Shown: positions 8,905 through 18,865 of the stretch, piece by piece
How positions within the stretch are numbered: the stretch's first letter is position 1
Layout: every line of letters starts with the position of its first letter
Assembly: GCA_015057115.1 (NCBI GenBank)
Contig: SVEZ01000001.1
Coordinates: 234,381 to 298,380 of the forward strand
Source of the DNA: Lachnospiraceae bacterium
GTDB lineage: Bacteria; Bacillota; Clostridia; Lachnospirales; Lachnospiraceae
DNA length: 64,000 nucleotides
Direction: 5' to 3'
Translations under genes and position numbers: made by a program
Notes under the pieces: generated by a model
The model's input: only the letters and a program-made list of their open reading frames with translations
Told to the model about the DNA's origin: nothing
The model's database searches: none

Positions 8905-10632
8905 CTACCCTTCAATCAGAGTATCAGCGGCTTTTTTCAATGCTTCTTTGCGCTTTTTCGCATCCTCAAAGGAACTGCCTTTTACGCCATAATACAGCTT
9001 GATTTTCGGCTCTGTTCCGGAAGGGCGAACGCATACCCAGGCATCCTCAGGTAACTCATAGTACAATACGTTGGATTTCGGCAGGGTAAGTTCCTTGATT
9101 TCCCCAGTCTTTACATCCTGCTCTGTACCTTTCTGGTAGTCCTTTTGTACCAAAACCTCAAAATCGCCAATGCAGGTAAGGGCCTCTTTATGAAGATGCT
9201 CCATGATGGAAGCGATTTTTTCAAGACCGTCCTTGCCCGGCATGGTTACGGATTCTACGCTATCCTCATAATAGCCGTACCGCTCATACATCTTCAGGGT
9301 AGCATCCCACAAAGTCATGCCCTGCTGCTTATAAAATGCTGCTGCCTCGCACAGTAACATGGTGGCCACCACCGCATCCTTGTCTCTTGCATAAGTTCCC
9401 GCCAGACAGCCGTAGCTTTCTTCCATACCAAAAAGATAGGTTCCTTTGCCCCTCTCTTCAAATTCCAAAATTTTCTGTCCGATGTATTTAAAGCCGGTAA
9501 GTACTTCAATCAGACGTACGCCATGGCCTTTCGCAATGGCATCCACCAAATGGGTACTAACGATGGAACGAATCACCGCTCCGTCCTGAGGAAGCCCATT
9601 CGCTGCCTCTTTTTCGTTCAAAATATACTCTGCAATAAGGCTACCGGACATGTTTCCCGTCAACGCGTGATAGGTCTGCTCTTTTGCATCCCATACATAC
9701 ACTCCCAAACGGTCAGCATCCGGATCTGTAGCCAATACCAAATCCGCTTTCTTTTCCTTAGCCAGTTTCAAGGCTAACGCAAAGGCTTTTTCGGATTCCG
9801 GATTAGGATAATCTACGGTTGGGAAGTCACCGTCCGGAAGTTCCTGCTCTTTTACCACATGAACATTCTCAAAGCCCAATTCCTTCAAAACCCGGCGCAC
9901 CGGAATGTTTCCGGTTCCGTTTAACGGCGTGTAAACAATGGTCAGTTCCTTACCCATTTCCTTAATAACTTCCGGATGAAGACTCTGCTTCTTTACTTCC
10001 GACAGATATGCCTGATCCATTTCTTCGCCCATTTCCTCATACAAGCGTTTTGCCTTGGCTTCTTCCAAAGTCATGGTTTTCATGGTACTGTAATCGGTAA
10101 TAGCCTTTACTTCGTCCATGATTCCCTTATCGTGAGGCGGGGTAATCTGAGCGCCGTCTGCCCAGTATACTTTATAGCCGTTATAGTTGCTTGGGTTATG
10201 ACTTGCGGTAATGTTAATACCTGCAATGGCATGTTTTTCCCGCACCGCAAAGGACAACTCCGGCGTTGGTCGCAATGATTCAAACACATAGGCTTTAATT
10301 CGGTTTGCCGCAAGACATCTTGCTGCTTCCTGAGCGAATTCCGGCGACATATGTCTGGAATCGTAGGCGATGCATACACCACGCTTTCCTTCACCCAGCT
10401 TATTGATATAATTTGCCAGTCCCTGGGTGGCTTTTCGCACGGTATACGGATTCATACGGTTGGTTCCGGCTCCCAGTATGCCACGCAATCCTGCGGTGCC
10501 AAACTCCAGCTCCTTATAAAAACGCTCCGTGATTTCTTTTTCATCCGATTGGATTGCCAAAAGCTCTTTTTTGGTCTCTTCGTCAAAATATGGATCTTCA
10601 CACCATTTTCTGTACATTTCCTGTGCCTGCAT
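8905..10632 (-). CDS. Phosphoglucomutase/phosphomannomutase (alpha-D-phosphohexomutase)
   Basis: Interconverts hexose 1- and 6-phosphates, probably glucose-1-P and glucose-6-P; this feeds the glycogen genes glgC/glgD further along. 575 aa. Motifs: catalytic phosphoserine loop ITASHNP, metal-binding DPDADR, phosphate-binding RPSGTEPKIKLYY near the C-terminus. Length and N-terminus match the PgcA-like bacterial group. It starts 27 bases after the lipoprotein gene, so they may share a transcript. Confidence 0.93.
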   Translation of the reverse strand: MQAQEMYRKWCEDPYFDEETKKELLAIQSDEKEITERFYKELEFGTAGLRGILGAGTNRMNPYTVRKATQGLANYINKLGEGKRGVCIAYDSRHMSPEFAQEAARCLAANRIKAYVFESLRPTPELSFAVREKHAIAGINITASHNPSNYNGYKVYWADGAQITPPHDKGIMDEVKAITDYSTMKTMTLEEAKAKRLYEEMGEEMDQAYLSEVKKQSLHPEVIKEMGKELTIVYTPLNGTGNIPVRRVLKELGFENVHVVKEQELPDGDFPTVDYPNPESEKAFALALKLAKEKKADLVLATDPDADRLGVYVWDAKEQTYHALTGNMSGSLIAEYILNEKEAANGLPQDGAVIRSIVSTHLVDAIAKGHGVRLIEVLTGFKYIGQKILEFEERGKGTYLFGMEESYGCLAGTYARDKDAVVATMLLCEAAAFYKQQGMTLWDATLKMYERYGYYEDSVESVTMPGKDGLEKIASIMEHLHKEALTCIGDFEVLVQKDYQKGTEQDVKTGEIKELTLPKSNVLYYELPEDAWVCVRPSGTEPKIKLYYGVKGSSFEDAKKRKEALKKAADTLIEG

Positions 10633-10659
10633 AGCTATCCTTCTTTCTTTGTTTTATCG

Positions 10660-11985
10660 TTAATTACTTTTGGTCTCTTTCATTTCTCCGGTATTGGTTT
10701 CCTCGTTATCCTTCTGCTCGTCCTTGGTCTTATCTTCCGTAAGAATCTTTAATACCTCATTAGCCAAAGATCCTACAGACGTGCTGGAGGAATCCGTCGA
10801 ACCGGTGGTTCCCGTACTGCTTCCGGTGGTTCCCGTAGAAGAATTGCCGGTGGTTCCTGTTGTGCCGCCGCTTCCCGTCTGACTTCCCGCCACGGTTCCA
10901 GCCACGGAACCCGCCAAGCCGGAAGTCGGTTTGGTATTGTTGGCGTTACTGTTGTTACTGCTGCCGGTTTTATCCTTCATATTAATCTCTATCCGGGAGT
11001 TCCGGGAATTGAAAAATAAAATTTTCGTCCAGTCGCTATATCCGTCCTTGGTAGCTTTCACCCGATAAATTCCGTAAGGCAGTGTCATTGCTTTTCCAAG
11101 CTTGATTTTCTTACCGTTCAGGGTTACCATCACATCCTTTTGCTTTGCCAAAAGTGTCAACTTGCCCTTTTTGGTGGTTCCGGTATTAAATTCCTTCAAA
11201 TCGACTACTGTTTTTTCTCCGGGCTCAATGGTTACTTCCTTCGCACCACTGTGTCCCGAACCTGCAACCTCCAATAGATAGGTTCCGGCCCGTACCGACA
11301 TGGGGGCGTTCTTGGTAATCCGAGCTGCCGCAACGTTACCCAATACAAAATAGCCCTTTTCAAAGCCGGCTATATTTGTAAACTCAATCTCACCATGGCT
11401 GGTGGTAATCATTACGCTTAAAATTTCTTTTCCGTTACCGATGATGGTCAGCTCATCCGAGTCTCCGATTTGTTCTCTCGTAAACTGCTCCTCGTCATCA
11501 AAAACCGGCACGGTTTCCGCCAGACGATATATCTCGCTTCCCACCGTCAGGCTTCCCTTCTTAAGATCCACAGCATACTTGTGTAACTCCGGAAATACCC
11601 ATACATGTCTGGACTGTTCCATACGCTCTATGGTCTGAGTGTTGACATCAATATCTAACTCGTATATCTCTCCGGGGTGCATCTGCTCTCTGGATATGGG
11701 TTGGGAAAAACGGTCAAAAATCTCCGTTCCACCGTTATAGTAATATACAAATTCTCTGGCCGCTCCCTTTACCTTCTCAAAGACCATCAAAGACATGTCC
11801 TCCACTTCGCCTTTGTAGATAAAAAGATCCGGTATTTTTCCTTCTTCTTCGGTAGCATCTCCGGATGCCGTTGGCAAAAGCTCTGTTCCGCCTCCGCCGA
11901 TTACCACCTTTGGTTCTTTCTTTCCACACCCTGCCGTCAGCAAAACAAAACAAAACAGCAGGATCAGAATGCTTCCTCGTTTCAT
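10660..11985 (-). CDS. PEGA-domain lipoprotein
   Basis: 441 aa. A lipoprotein signal peptide (LILLFCFVLLTAGC) is cleaved before Cys, so it should be anchored outside the membrane. The central and C-terminal part contains PEGA-like beta repeats (for example VTLNGKKIKLGKAMTLPYG then RVKATKDGYSDW), a fold of surface proteins. The last ~90 residues are a Gly/Ser/Thr low-complexity tail followed by an acidic end. ATG 11985 is chosen because AAGGGGG stands 6-7 bases upstream; an ATG nine codons earlier has no ribosome site. Specific function unknown. Confidence 0.8.
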   Translation of the reverse strand: MKRGSILILLFCFVLLTAGCGKKEPKVVIGGGGTELLPTASGDATEEEGKIPDLFIYKGEVEDMSLMVFEKVKGAAREFVYYYNGGTEIFDRFSQPISREQMHPGEIYELDIDVNTQTIERMEQSRHVWVFPELHKYAVDLKKGSLTVGSEIYRLAETVPVFDDEEQFTREQIGDSDELTIIGNGKEILSVMITTSHGEIEFTNIAGFEKGYFVLGNVAAARITKNAPMSVRAGTYLLEVAGSGHSGAKEVTIEPGEKTVVDLKEFNTGTTKKGKLTLLAKQKDVMVTLNGKKIKLGKAMTLPYGIYRVKATKDGYSDWTKILFFNSRNSRIEINMKDKTGSSNNSNANNTKPTSGLAGSVAGTVAGSQTGSGGTTGTTGNSSTGTTGSSTGTTGSTDSSSTSVGSLANEVLKILTEDKTKDEQKDNEETNTGEMKETKSN

Positions 11986-12029
11986 AGCATCCCCCTTGTA
12001 TCCTTTTTTCATTTCGTATTTTTTATATT

Positions 12030-13052
12030 TTAAGCGAATCCTTCTAAAAATGCAAGGAAGCTTAGCCGTTCCTCTTCCTGCTTTTTCAGGCTTTTCAGCT
12101 TTTCAAGGTCTCTCAGGGTTATGTGATTTTTTCGTGTCGCAGCATAATGATTCGCCACCTTAAGAAAACGGGAGGGAAATGCAAGGCGTAAATACAACTG
12201 TTTTTTCTCCGCATCATTAAGAGGCAAAACCTCCTGCAACATTCCCAGCAGTTCCCGGCAAAGCACCTGGCTGTAGCTGTTTTTCTCCATAATCTTACGA
12301 ATATAAAGAGCCACATCCGAAAGGATACTGTCCCAGCCCAGATTATCAAATCGAATAAGACTCACTCCATTTTCTCCAACCAAAACATTGTGATGGGTAA
12401 AGTCTCTGTGGCAAAGCCCCCTCCTTACCCCGTCGGAGGTATTCCATTCCTCCTCCAATGCCTGCACTTTTTGTCCCTGTTCATAATAAGTTAAAAAAAG
12501 CCGGCTAAATTCCATGTCAAACTCGTTTTTTTGCCGCTTTTTGGCTATCAAGTTGCTAATACTCTTCATTTCACGATTTTTTCGCTGCACTTGAAAAAGA
12601 AAATCCGAAGGCTGTTTGTCCCCGATTTCCATGGTCTCCGATAATCCAAGCAGCGCCTTTGTCAGTCTCCCTAATGCCTCCGCTCCCGCCATCACCTGGC
12701 CGGGATTTTTCGGATCGCATTCCGGGTCTAAAAACCACTTTCTGAGGGTGTAATTTTTCCCGTAGGTATCCTGGGAATATTCCTCCCCCTCTATGGTCCG
12801 AACCAGCGTATCCACTCGCATTTCCTGCTTTTCCAGTTCCTCTAATACCCTCCTTAAAAAAGCCAACCGTGTCTTACCTCCAGCATACTCCTTTAGAAAA
12901 AAATCTCCCTCCTCGCACCGGCACCATAAACCTCCCCGTACCCTGCTCATCCGGGTAACGTGGTAGGGATACAGGCTCATGCTTTCTGCTTCCCGATTAT
13001 ACAAAATGACCCTCCCTACAATGAAATTTCGAGTTCCCGCTCGTTTTTCCAT
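12030..13052 (-). CDS. CotS-like spore coat kinase-fold protein
   Basis: 340 aa with the aminoglycoside-phosphotransferase/CotS fold: N-terminal lobe with EGDFFLKEY, catalytic-loop CHRDFTHHNVL near residue 210, and LIRFDNLGWDSILSDVA supplying the metal-site Asp. CotS-family proteins are spore coat or coat-associated proteins in Bacillus and Clostridia. The start is uncertain: ATG 13052 has no clear ribosome site, and ATG 12980 (MSLYPYHV) may be the true start. Likely co-transcribed with cca upstream (24-base gap). Confidence 0.78.
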   Translation of the reverse strand: MEKRAGTRNFIVGRVILYNREAESMSLYPYHVTRMSRVRGGLWCRCEEGDFFLKEYAGGKTRLAFLRRVLEELEKQEMRVDTLVRTIEGEEYSQDTYGKNYTLRKWFLDPECDPKNPGQVMAGAEALGRLTKALLGLSETMEIGDKQPSDFLFQVQRKNREMKSISNLIAKKRQKNEFDMEFSRLFLTYYEQGQKVQALEEEWNTSDGVRRGLCHRDFTHHNVLVGENGVSLIRFDNLGWDSILSDVALYIRKIMEKNSYSQVLCRELLGMLQEVLPLNDAEKKQLYLRLAFPSRFLKVANHYAATRKNHITLRDLEKLKSLKKQEEERLSFLAFLEGFA

Positions 13053-13076
13053 TGTATGAAGGGTCTTTTCTCTTTA

Positions 13077-14303
13077 TTACAGCTTTTGTTTTGCCATTTT
13101 CAAAAGCTGCTCTTTTTCATTCAATTCTTGTTTTTTCAAAACCTCATTTAATAAATATTCCAAAATTTCTCCAATTTTTTTGCCGTGGGGAACTCCCATT
13201 TCCAGTAAGTCGCTACCGGTTATGGCAAGCTGTCGGATAGATACACAATCCCCTCGTTTTAAAATCTTTTCCGCCAATAAACGTTGATTTTCCGGGCTTT
13301 CTCCCGTTTCCACCTCTCTTATGGCAAGGTAGCGCATCAGCAAATCCTCCGGATAGTGACTTAAGAACTGACGAATAGGAATTTCCTCTGCTTCCAATTC
13401 TTTATCCGCCAAAAACACCAGGTTTTTCACATTTTTAATGGTTTCTCCGTCGGTTTTCAATCGCCTTAAAAGCTTAGAAGCGGCATCTTTTTTATCCTCG
13501 CCCTCTCCCTTAAGACAGGTATCAAAGAGTAGCGCCAACCGGATATAGATATCTGCCGGGGATTCCTGCAGTCTTTTTAACATCTTTTTACGGATATCTT
13601 CCTGCTCCACCGCCTCCGCAAGTTCCGGTATCACCACCTGAAAGACGCCGGTATCAATCATAAGGTCTAAATACTCCGGGTGTTCCGACAGCAGAAGCTT
13701 CTTAAGCTCGGTATAAATCCGTTCTACACTGACCATGCGCAGGCGCTCTTTTAATTCTGCCATGGCTTCCTTAGTCCGCTCTTCCACTGTAAATCCCAGC
13801 TGTGCGCCAAACCTGGCTGCTCGCATGATTCTAAGAGCATCCTCCGTAAAACGCTCTGTAGGTTCGCCAACACAGCGTACCCGTTTCTCTTTTAAATCCT
13901 GTTCTCCACCAAAAATGTCAATAAGTCCCTGCTTCGGGTGGTAGGCCATGGCATTAATGGTAAAGTCTCTTCTTTTTAAATCTTCCGTAAGACTTGCGGT
14001 GAAGCTCACTTCCTTAGGATGTCGCCCGTCCTCATATTCACCGTCTACCCGGTAGGTGGTAACTTCAAATCCTTCTTTTCCAATTAAAACCGTAACGGTC
14101 CCATGCTGAATTCCGGTATCCACCGTACGGTCAAACAGCGCTTTCACCTGTTGCGGTGTCGCCTGCGTTGTAATATCCCAGTCTCCCGGCGTTCGAAAAA
14201 GAAGCCGATCACGAACACAGCCGCCTACAGCAAATGCTTCGTAGCCGGCCATGTTTAATCTCTCTATGATATTGGTTACCCCGCTTGGTAATTCCATATT
14301 CAT
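13077..14303 (-). CDS. cca: CCA tRNA nucleotidyltransferase
   Basis: Adds or repairs the 3' CCA of tRNAs. About 408 aa. Class II polymerase-beta-like signature GGCVRDRLLFRTPGDWDI with catalytic Asp residues, motif FTINAMAY, then the RNA-binding RIMRAARF helix. ATG 14303 overlaps the proS stop (TAATG), so translation is coupled; an ATG two codons on is also possible. Lacks an HD phosphohydrolase domain as far as can be seen. Confidence 0.93.
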   Translation of the reverse strand: MNMELPSGVTNIIERLNMAGYEAFAVGGCVRDRLLFRTPGDWDITTQATPQQVKALFDRTVDTGIQHGTVTVLIGKEGFEVTTYRVDGEYEDGRHPKEVSFTASLTEDLKRRDFTINAMAYHPKQGLIDIFGGEQDLKEKRVRCVGEPTERFTEDALRIMRAARFGAQLGFTVEERTKEAMAELKERLRMVSVERIYTELKKLLLSEHPEYLDLMIDTGVFQVVIPELAEAVEQEDIRKKMLKRLQESPADIYIRLALLFDTCLKGEGEDKKDAASKLLRRLKTDGETIKNVKNLVFLADKELEAEEIPIRQFLSHYPEDLLMRYLAIREVETGESPENQRLLAEKILKRGDCVSIRQLAITGSDLLEMGVPHGKKIGEILEYLLNEVLKKQELNEKEQLLKMAKQKL

Positions 14304-15739
14304 TAGTACGCTTTTCCCCAATATACAAGTGCTTTTGCCTTCTTGCCGCAGCATACACAGGTATCTGTAAGCTGCTCCTGCTCAAACGGCATACAACGGC
14401 TGGTTGCACCAATTTCGTCTTTAATCTTTAACTCGCACTCTTCTTCGCCGCACCACATTGCACGTACGAAGCCGCTCTTCTCGTCCATAATCTGCTTGAA
14501 CTGTGCATAGTCTTTGGCATCATAAACGTGGGCGTCACGATGCTTCTTAGCACGTTCAAACATATCCTTCTGCATAGTTTCAAGGATTTCTTCCATCTTG
14601 CTTTCGATTTCGTCTAATGATACGGTAATCTTCTCATTGGTATCACGACGAACTACGATACACTGGTTTGCTTCAATATCCTTCGGTCCAATCTCAATAC
14701 GAGCCGGAATTCCACGCATTTCCTGTTCTGCAAACTTCCATCCCGGACTCTTGTCGGAAAAGTCTGCCTTTACGGAGAACTTCTTTGCCAAACGTGCCTT
14801 AATTTCTTCTACCTTATTGGCAACTGCTTCCTCCTGCTGGCGAATCGGCACAATCATAATCTGAGTCGGTGCGATTCTCGGTGGCAATACCAATCCGTTA
14901 TCATCACCGTGTACCATAATGATGGCACCGATAATTCTGGTGCTTAAGCCCCAGGATGTCTGATGTACGAAAGAAAGCTTGTTTTCTTTGTCTGTATACT
15001 GAATATTAAATGCTCTGGCAAATCCATCACCAAAGTTATGGCTGGTTGCAGACTGTAATGCCTTTCCATCATGCATCAAAGCCTCGATGGTATAGGTTGC
15101 CTCTGCACCTGCAAATTTCTCTTTATCTGTCTTTCTACCGCGAACTACCGGAATAGCCAGTACATCTTCTACAAAGTCAGCATATACATGAAGCATCTGC
15201 TCTGTACGCTCCTGTGCTTCTTCTGCAGTAGCATGAGCGGTATGTCCTTCCTGCCATAAGAACTCACGGCTTCTTAAAAACGGTCTGGTTGTCTTCTCCC
15301 AACGAACTACAGAACACCACTGATTGTAAACCTTAGGCAAATCTCTGTAGGACTGAATCTCGTTTGCGTAAAAATCGCAGAACAAGGTTTCAGAAGTAGG
15401 ACGTACACACATACGCTCCTGTAACGGTTCCAATCCACCATGGGTTACCCATGCAACCTCCGGTGCAAAACCTTCTACATGATCCTTTTCTTTTTCCAGA
15501 AGACTCTCCGGAATGAACATGGGCATATATACGTTCTCCACGCCGGTTTCTTTGAATCGACGGTCTAATTCTTTCTGAATGTTTTCCCACAACGCATAGC
15601 CTGCGGGCTTGATTACCATACATCCCTTTACGCTTGTGTAATCAATTAATTCTGCCTTTTTTACCACATCGGTATACCACTGGGCAAAATCTTCTTCCAT
15701 AGAAGTAATGGCCTGAACCATCTTCTTATCCTTTGCCAT
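14303..15739 (-). CDS. proS: Prolyl-tRNA synthetase, short (ProS type 3) form
   Basis: 478 aa class II aminoacyl-tRNA synthetase of the archaeal/eukaryote-like type, which lacks the inserted editing domain of the ~570-aa bacterial form. Motifs: [36 protein letters not shown] (motif 2), and [14 protein letters not shown] in the anticodon-binding domain; a C-terminal zinc-binding-like CCGKKA is present. No T-box leader fits in the 29-bp gap upstream. Confidence 0.95.
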   Translation of the reverse strand: MAKDKKMVQAITSMEEDFAQWYTDVVKKAELIDYTSVKGCMVIKPAGYALWENIQKELDRRFKETGVENVYMPMFIPESLLEKEKDHVEGFAPEVAWVTHGGLEPLQERMCVRPTSETLFCDFYANEIQSYRDLPKVYNQWCSVVRWEKTTRPFLRSREFLWQEGHTAHATAEEAQERTEQMLHVYADFVEDVLAIPVVRGRKTDKEKFAGAEATYTIEALMHDGKALQSATSHNFGDGFARAFNIQYTDKENKLSFVHQTSWGLSTRIIGAIIMVHGDDNGLVLPPRIAPTQIMIVPIRQQEEAVANKVEEIKARLAKKFSVKADFSDKSPGWKFAEQEMRGIPARIEIGPKDIEANQCIVVRRDTNEKITVSLDEIESKMEEILETMQKDMFERAKKHRDAHVYDAKDYAQFKQIMDEKSGFVRAMWCGEEECELKIKDEIGATSRCMPFEQEQLTDTCVCCGKKAKALVYWGKAY

Positions 15740-15768
15740 TTCTGTACCCCTTTCTTAGTTTTGATTTA

Positions 15769-16947
15769 TTAGATAGAGCGGAATGCTCTTTCTTTCATAC
15801 GTTCCTGGGATCCGAATTCTGCCATTGTTCTGGCATACATCTGATCCTTCATAAAAATACAGGCTCTTCCTGCTTCCTTTGCCTGATATAGGCTGCGATC
15901 CGCTTCGCTTCTCAATTCCCAGAATTCCCTTCTGTCCCGCTTCAAATTGCAATGGCATATACCCATGCTGACACTGACATAAGGAAGGAAATTGTTCCTT
16001 GCATGGGGAATCTGCATATCCTCAATGGTCTTCTTACATTCCATTGCCCACCGAACCGCATCTTCCTGCCTGATTCCCGTAAGCAGGATTAAAAACTCCT
16101 CGCCACCTACACGGGCTGCAATATCGCTTGTCCGCTTCGCCTGTTTCATCAATACAGTCGATACCTTCTGAATACAGGTATCGCCTGCACCATGGCCGAA
16201 ACTGTCGTTATATTTCTTAAAATTGTCAATATCCATCATAATCACGGCAACCTCAGTACCCTGACGGTTACAAACGGGCCACACACTGCTTATCCTTCGC
16301 TCAAGACCTCTTCGGTTCAAAAGCTTCGTCATCTGGTCTGTCTCCGCCTGCCGTGTTACGTCTGTCAGCCTGCTGTAATCCGCAAGCTGTTTAATATAAT
16401 TCAGGTAGCTCTGTCTTGCCACCACATTTCCAAAAGCAACAATTATCAGCGCATATACCACTCTTTCAAAATCCAGATTTCCCAACAGCATGTGTGCTCC
16501 CAGAATCAGCACCTCACTTACTATGCTCATAATCTGGGGAATCGGTGGAATAATGGGAACCAGGCATCCTCCTGCTACAAACAGTAAAAACTTCATCATA
16601 ATGCTCATCTTACTGGTACCTGCAAAACCCAAAAGCAGAAGAAGTATCTCCTCCACAATCCAATAACAGCATAGAAAACGCGTGTACCATTCGCTTCTTT
16701 TACTGCGAAGAAGATAGTAGGCACTCGCAAGAAAGCATATTTCCAACAGATCCGTTACCGCAAGATAAATCCACGCCAACATAACCGACATGCGCAAATC
16801 TCTCATCAATATATGTCCAAGCCAAACCGGAGAGAGCACTAAAACAGAAATAGCGGATGCCAAAAGCACCCGTCGCACATTCTCTCTTTCCAATCTAGTT
16901 ATCAAATTGGCATTTTGTCGAATGGACCCTCTTTCTTTCCTATTCAT
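15769..16947 (-). CDS. Membrane diguanylate cyclase (GGDEF)
   Basis: 392 aa. Residues ~27-195 have five or six membrane segments; the C-terminal half is a GGDEF domain with MMDIDNFKKYND (metal Asp), GGEEF active site, and RTSD five residues before it, the RxxD inhibitory site. It should therefore make c-di-GMP from GTP and be feedback inhibited. Next to HD-GYP and PilZ genes. No recognised sensory domain beyond the membrane region. Confidence 0.93.
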   Translation of the reverse strand: MNRKERGSIRQNANLITRLERENVRRVLLASAISVLVLSPVWLGHILMRDLRMSVMLAWIYLAVTDLLEICFLASAYYLLRSKRSEWYTRFLCCYWIVEEILLLLLGFAGTSKMSIMMKFLLFVAGGCLVPIIPPIPQIMSIVSEVLILGAHMLLGNLDFERVVYALIIVAFGNVVARQSYLNYIKQLADYSRLTDVTRQAETDQMTKLLNRRGLERRISSVWPVCNRQGTEVAVIMMDIDNFKKYNDSFGHGAGDTCIQKVSTVLMKQAKRTSDIAARVGGEEFLILLTGIRQEDAVRWAMECKKTIEDMQIPHARNNFLPYVSVSMGICHCNLKRDRREFWELRSEADRSLYQAKEAGRACIFMKDQMYARTMAEFGSQERMKERAFRSI

Positions 16948-16970
16948 AACACTACCCGTTTCATTTCCTT

Positions 16971-16999
16971 ATTCTAACACTATCAATAAGAGGTGACAA
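16971..16999 (-). promoter_or_regulatory. Promoter of the GGDEF gene
   Basis: Minus strand TTGTCA (plus 16994-16999), 17-bp spacer, TAGAAT (plus 16971-16976). Confidence 0.6.
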
Positions 17000-17011
17000 C
17001 CCCTGTTTCAT

Positions 17012-17064
17012 GGACAACCGATAGGAAAATTCTATATCACTATAGCGTTTTCCTATCGGCTGCC
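17012..17064 (-). repeat. Long inverted repeat after the HD-GYP gene
   Basis: CCGATAGGAAAA (17018-17029) pairs with TTTTCCTATCGG (17048-17059), extended outward by GG-A / T-CC pairs and inward by TATA pairs. It lies between the HD-GYP stop and the GGDEF promoter. No T-run follows on either strand, so it is either a weak terminator or an RNA structure. Confidence 0.55.
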
Positions 17065-17065
17065 C

Positions 17066-18169
17066 TTAACTGATTACCTTTAAACACTGCCAGTATTCAT
17101 CTATCTGTCGAATATCTTCACCCACTTTAATTACCGGATGGGACATGTCATTGGGCGGAACAAAATACACCTCTCCCACAGACCCGTCCGTCATTCTCAC
17201 CTGCTTGCCTCTCAAGTACCGAGCCATATAATGGGTAAATGCTGTCAAAACCTTCTCGTCCAATCCCTGGTTCACCCCGTCCCGCAAACTGTCAAGCACA
17301 TCAAAAGGTACCTTCGCGGGCTTGTACACACGTTCCTCCACCAGAGCATCATATACATCCGTCACTGCCGTGATTCTGGCAAAAAGCGGAATATCATCCA
17401 TCAATCCGTCCGGATAGCCGGAGCCATCGTTACGTTCATGATGGTATAAAACAGCTTCTTTAATGGTGTCATTTACTTCGTCCCCCAACATCTCATAGGA
17501 ATATACCGCATGAGCCTTCATAATCTCAAATTCTTCCGGCGTCAGCTTCCTGGGCGCATCCATAATCTCTTCCGGAATCATGGTCTTTCCAATATCATGC
17601 AGAGTTCCGGCAATAACCAATTCGTACACGTCCTGAGGCGGCATACCCAGACTCTGAGCCACCATGCCGTTTAACAATCCCACGTTCAGGCTGTGTCGTT
17701 GCAGTTGTTCGCTCATAGGCCGCGGAGTATCAATACAATTCAAAAGCACCGTCATGTTCTGCTCCTGAATTGTCCGAACCGCTTCCCTCGCCACATTATC
17801 CGCCAAATCAAAGGCTATTTTCTTTGTTGCCTTGGCCGTTTCAAGAAGATAATTTACCTGATCCTTCAACCGGGTATACCCGCTGTTTAGCTCAAGTTTC
17901 TCTTGGTCATCGTCCGGGTGGACTTCCTGCCGCTCCATAACCTTCCGATAAGCCTTCTCGCCGGAAAGCACATAGCGCTCCTCGCCGCCAAAAGAAGTGA
18001 TTTGTTCCAGGCGCTTCGCTGTAACCATCTCTCCTGCGGGAATAAGCAGAGTCTGCCCGTTCTTTCCATACAGATTCTCTTCCAGCGTCAGACCATCCCA
18101 AAGATACTCTATGGGGAACTGATATAAAGTTTCTTTTTTCTTCTTACTCTTATTTCGTGGTTTCTTCAT
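17066..18169 (-). CDS. HD-GYP domain c-di-GMP phosphodiesterase
   Basis: 367 aa. The HD-GYP domain contains HDIGK, the KAHAVYSYEML helix, HHERNDGSGYP with the GYP triad, and the DVYDAL segment. Enzymes of this family hydrolyse c-di-GMP to pGpG/GMP. The basic N-terminus (KKPRNKSKKKK) precedes a small ~100-residue domain. ATG 18169 is chosen from GTAGG upstream; the longer frame to 18274 overlaps the PilZ gene. Probably co-transcribed with PilZ. Confidence 0.92.
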   Translation of the reverse strand: MKKPRNKSKKKKETLYQFPIEYLWDGLTLEENLYGKNGQTLLIPAGEMVTAKRLEQITSFGGEERYVLSGEKAYRKVMERQEVHPDDDQEKLELNSGYTRLKDQVNYLLETAKATKKIAFDLADNVAREAVRTIQEQNMTVLLNCIDTPRPMSEQLQRHSLNVGLLNGMVAQSLGMPPQDVYELVIAGTLHDIGKTMIPEEIMDAPRKLTPEEFEIMKAHAVYSYEMLGDEVNDTIKEAVLYHHERNDGSGYPDGLMDDIPLFARITAVTDVYDALVEERVYKPAKVPFDVLDSLRDGVNQGLDEKVLTAFTHYMARYLRGKQVRMTDGSVGEVYFVPPNDMSHPVIKVGEDIRQIDEYWQCLKVIS

Positions 18170-18209
18170 TGCATTACCTACTTCATAATTATGATGAATC
18201 AATATCCAA

Positions 18210-18767
18210 TTATTCTGTAATTCCCCTGCAACCGTACTCTTCTGTCCAAATTCCGCCGTTCTGTTTCCGAACAATCTCGTAATGCTTTCTCATCTCGCGG
18301 CCTTTCAAATCCAGCAAAAGCTGTATCTGGTCACCAATCTCAAAACTACCTGCAAATGTTCGAATTAAAACACCATTGGCACTAATGTTCTTTGTCATAA
18401 CCCAAATGGGCTTACGTAAAATAACCTTACAATGCTTGTAAAGAATGGCCTCTACAACACCGTCTGTATTCACCGGATAACGCACATCTGCACGATTTTC
18501 TCGGGAGCATCCCTTTCCGAGAGCAATTTCAACGGTATTAGCAAGATTCAGTCCACGCATCATTCCGTAAAATTCATAGAGCGTATCCCTTCCGAATACA
18601 AGCACCGTTACCGGCTTGGTCCCCATTACCGATACGCTACTGGCAGGGACCTTGATTACATTTCTCCGCGGATCCGCTTCCACGATCTGGGTCTCTGCCA
18701 ACAAATCGCCGTTCTCTGCATCTCGAAGTACAACCTTACACCCTTCTAATTGTCGTATCACCATCAT
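18210..18767 (-). CDS. PilZ-domain c-di-GMP receptor
   Basis: About 185 aa. The second half is a PilZ domain: NRADVRYPV supplies RxxxR, and NISANG corresponds to the (D/N)xSxxG motif, both c-di-GMP contacts. The N-terminal half resembles the YcgR-type beta domain that precedes PilZ. ATG 18767 (GGAGG 8 bases upstream) is preferred to TTG 18773. It likely senses c-di-GMP made and broken by its neighbours. Confidence 0.88.
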   Translation of the reverse strand: MMVIRQLEGCKVVLRDAENGDLLAETQIVEADPRRNVIKVPASSVSVMGTKPVTVLVFGRDTLYEFYGMMRGLNLANTVEIALGKGCSRENRADVRYPVNTDGVVEAILYKHCKVILRKPIWVMTKNISANGVLIRTFAGSFEIGDQIQLLLDLKGREMRKHYEIVRKQNGGIWTEEYGCRGITE

Positions 18768-18865
18768 ATACAAATCCTCCTAACCCCGAATACAGCATCT
18801 CCTTCTTCTCTTCTAATTGTCGCTTTTAATGGTTTATTTTTTATTGTATCATATTTTTTGCATTT

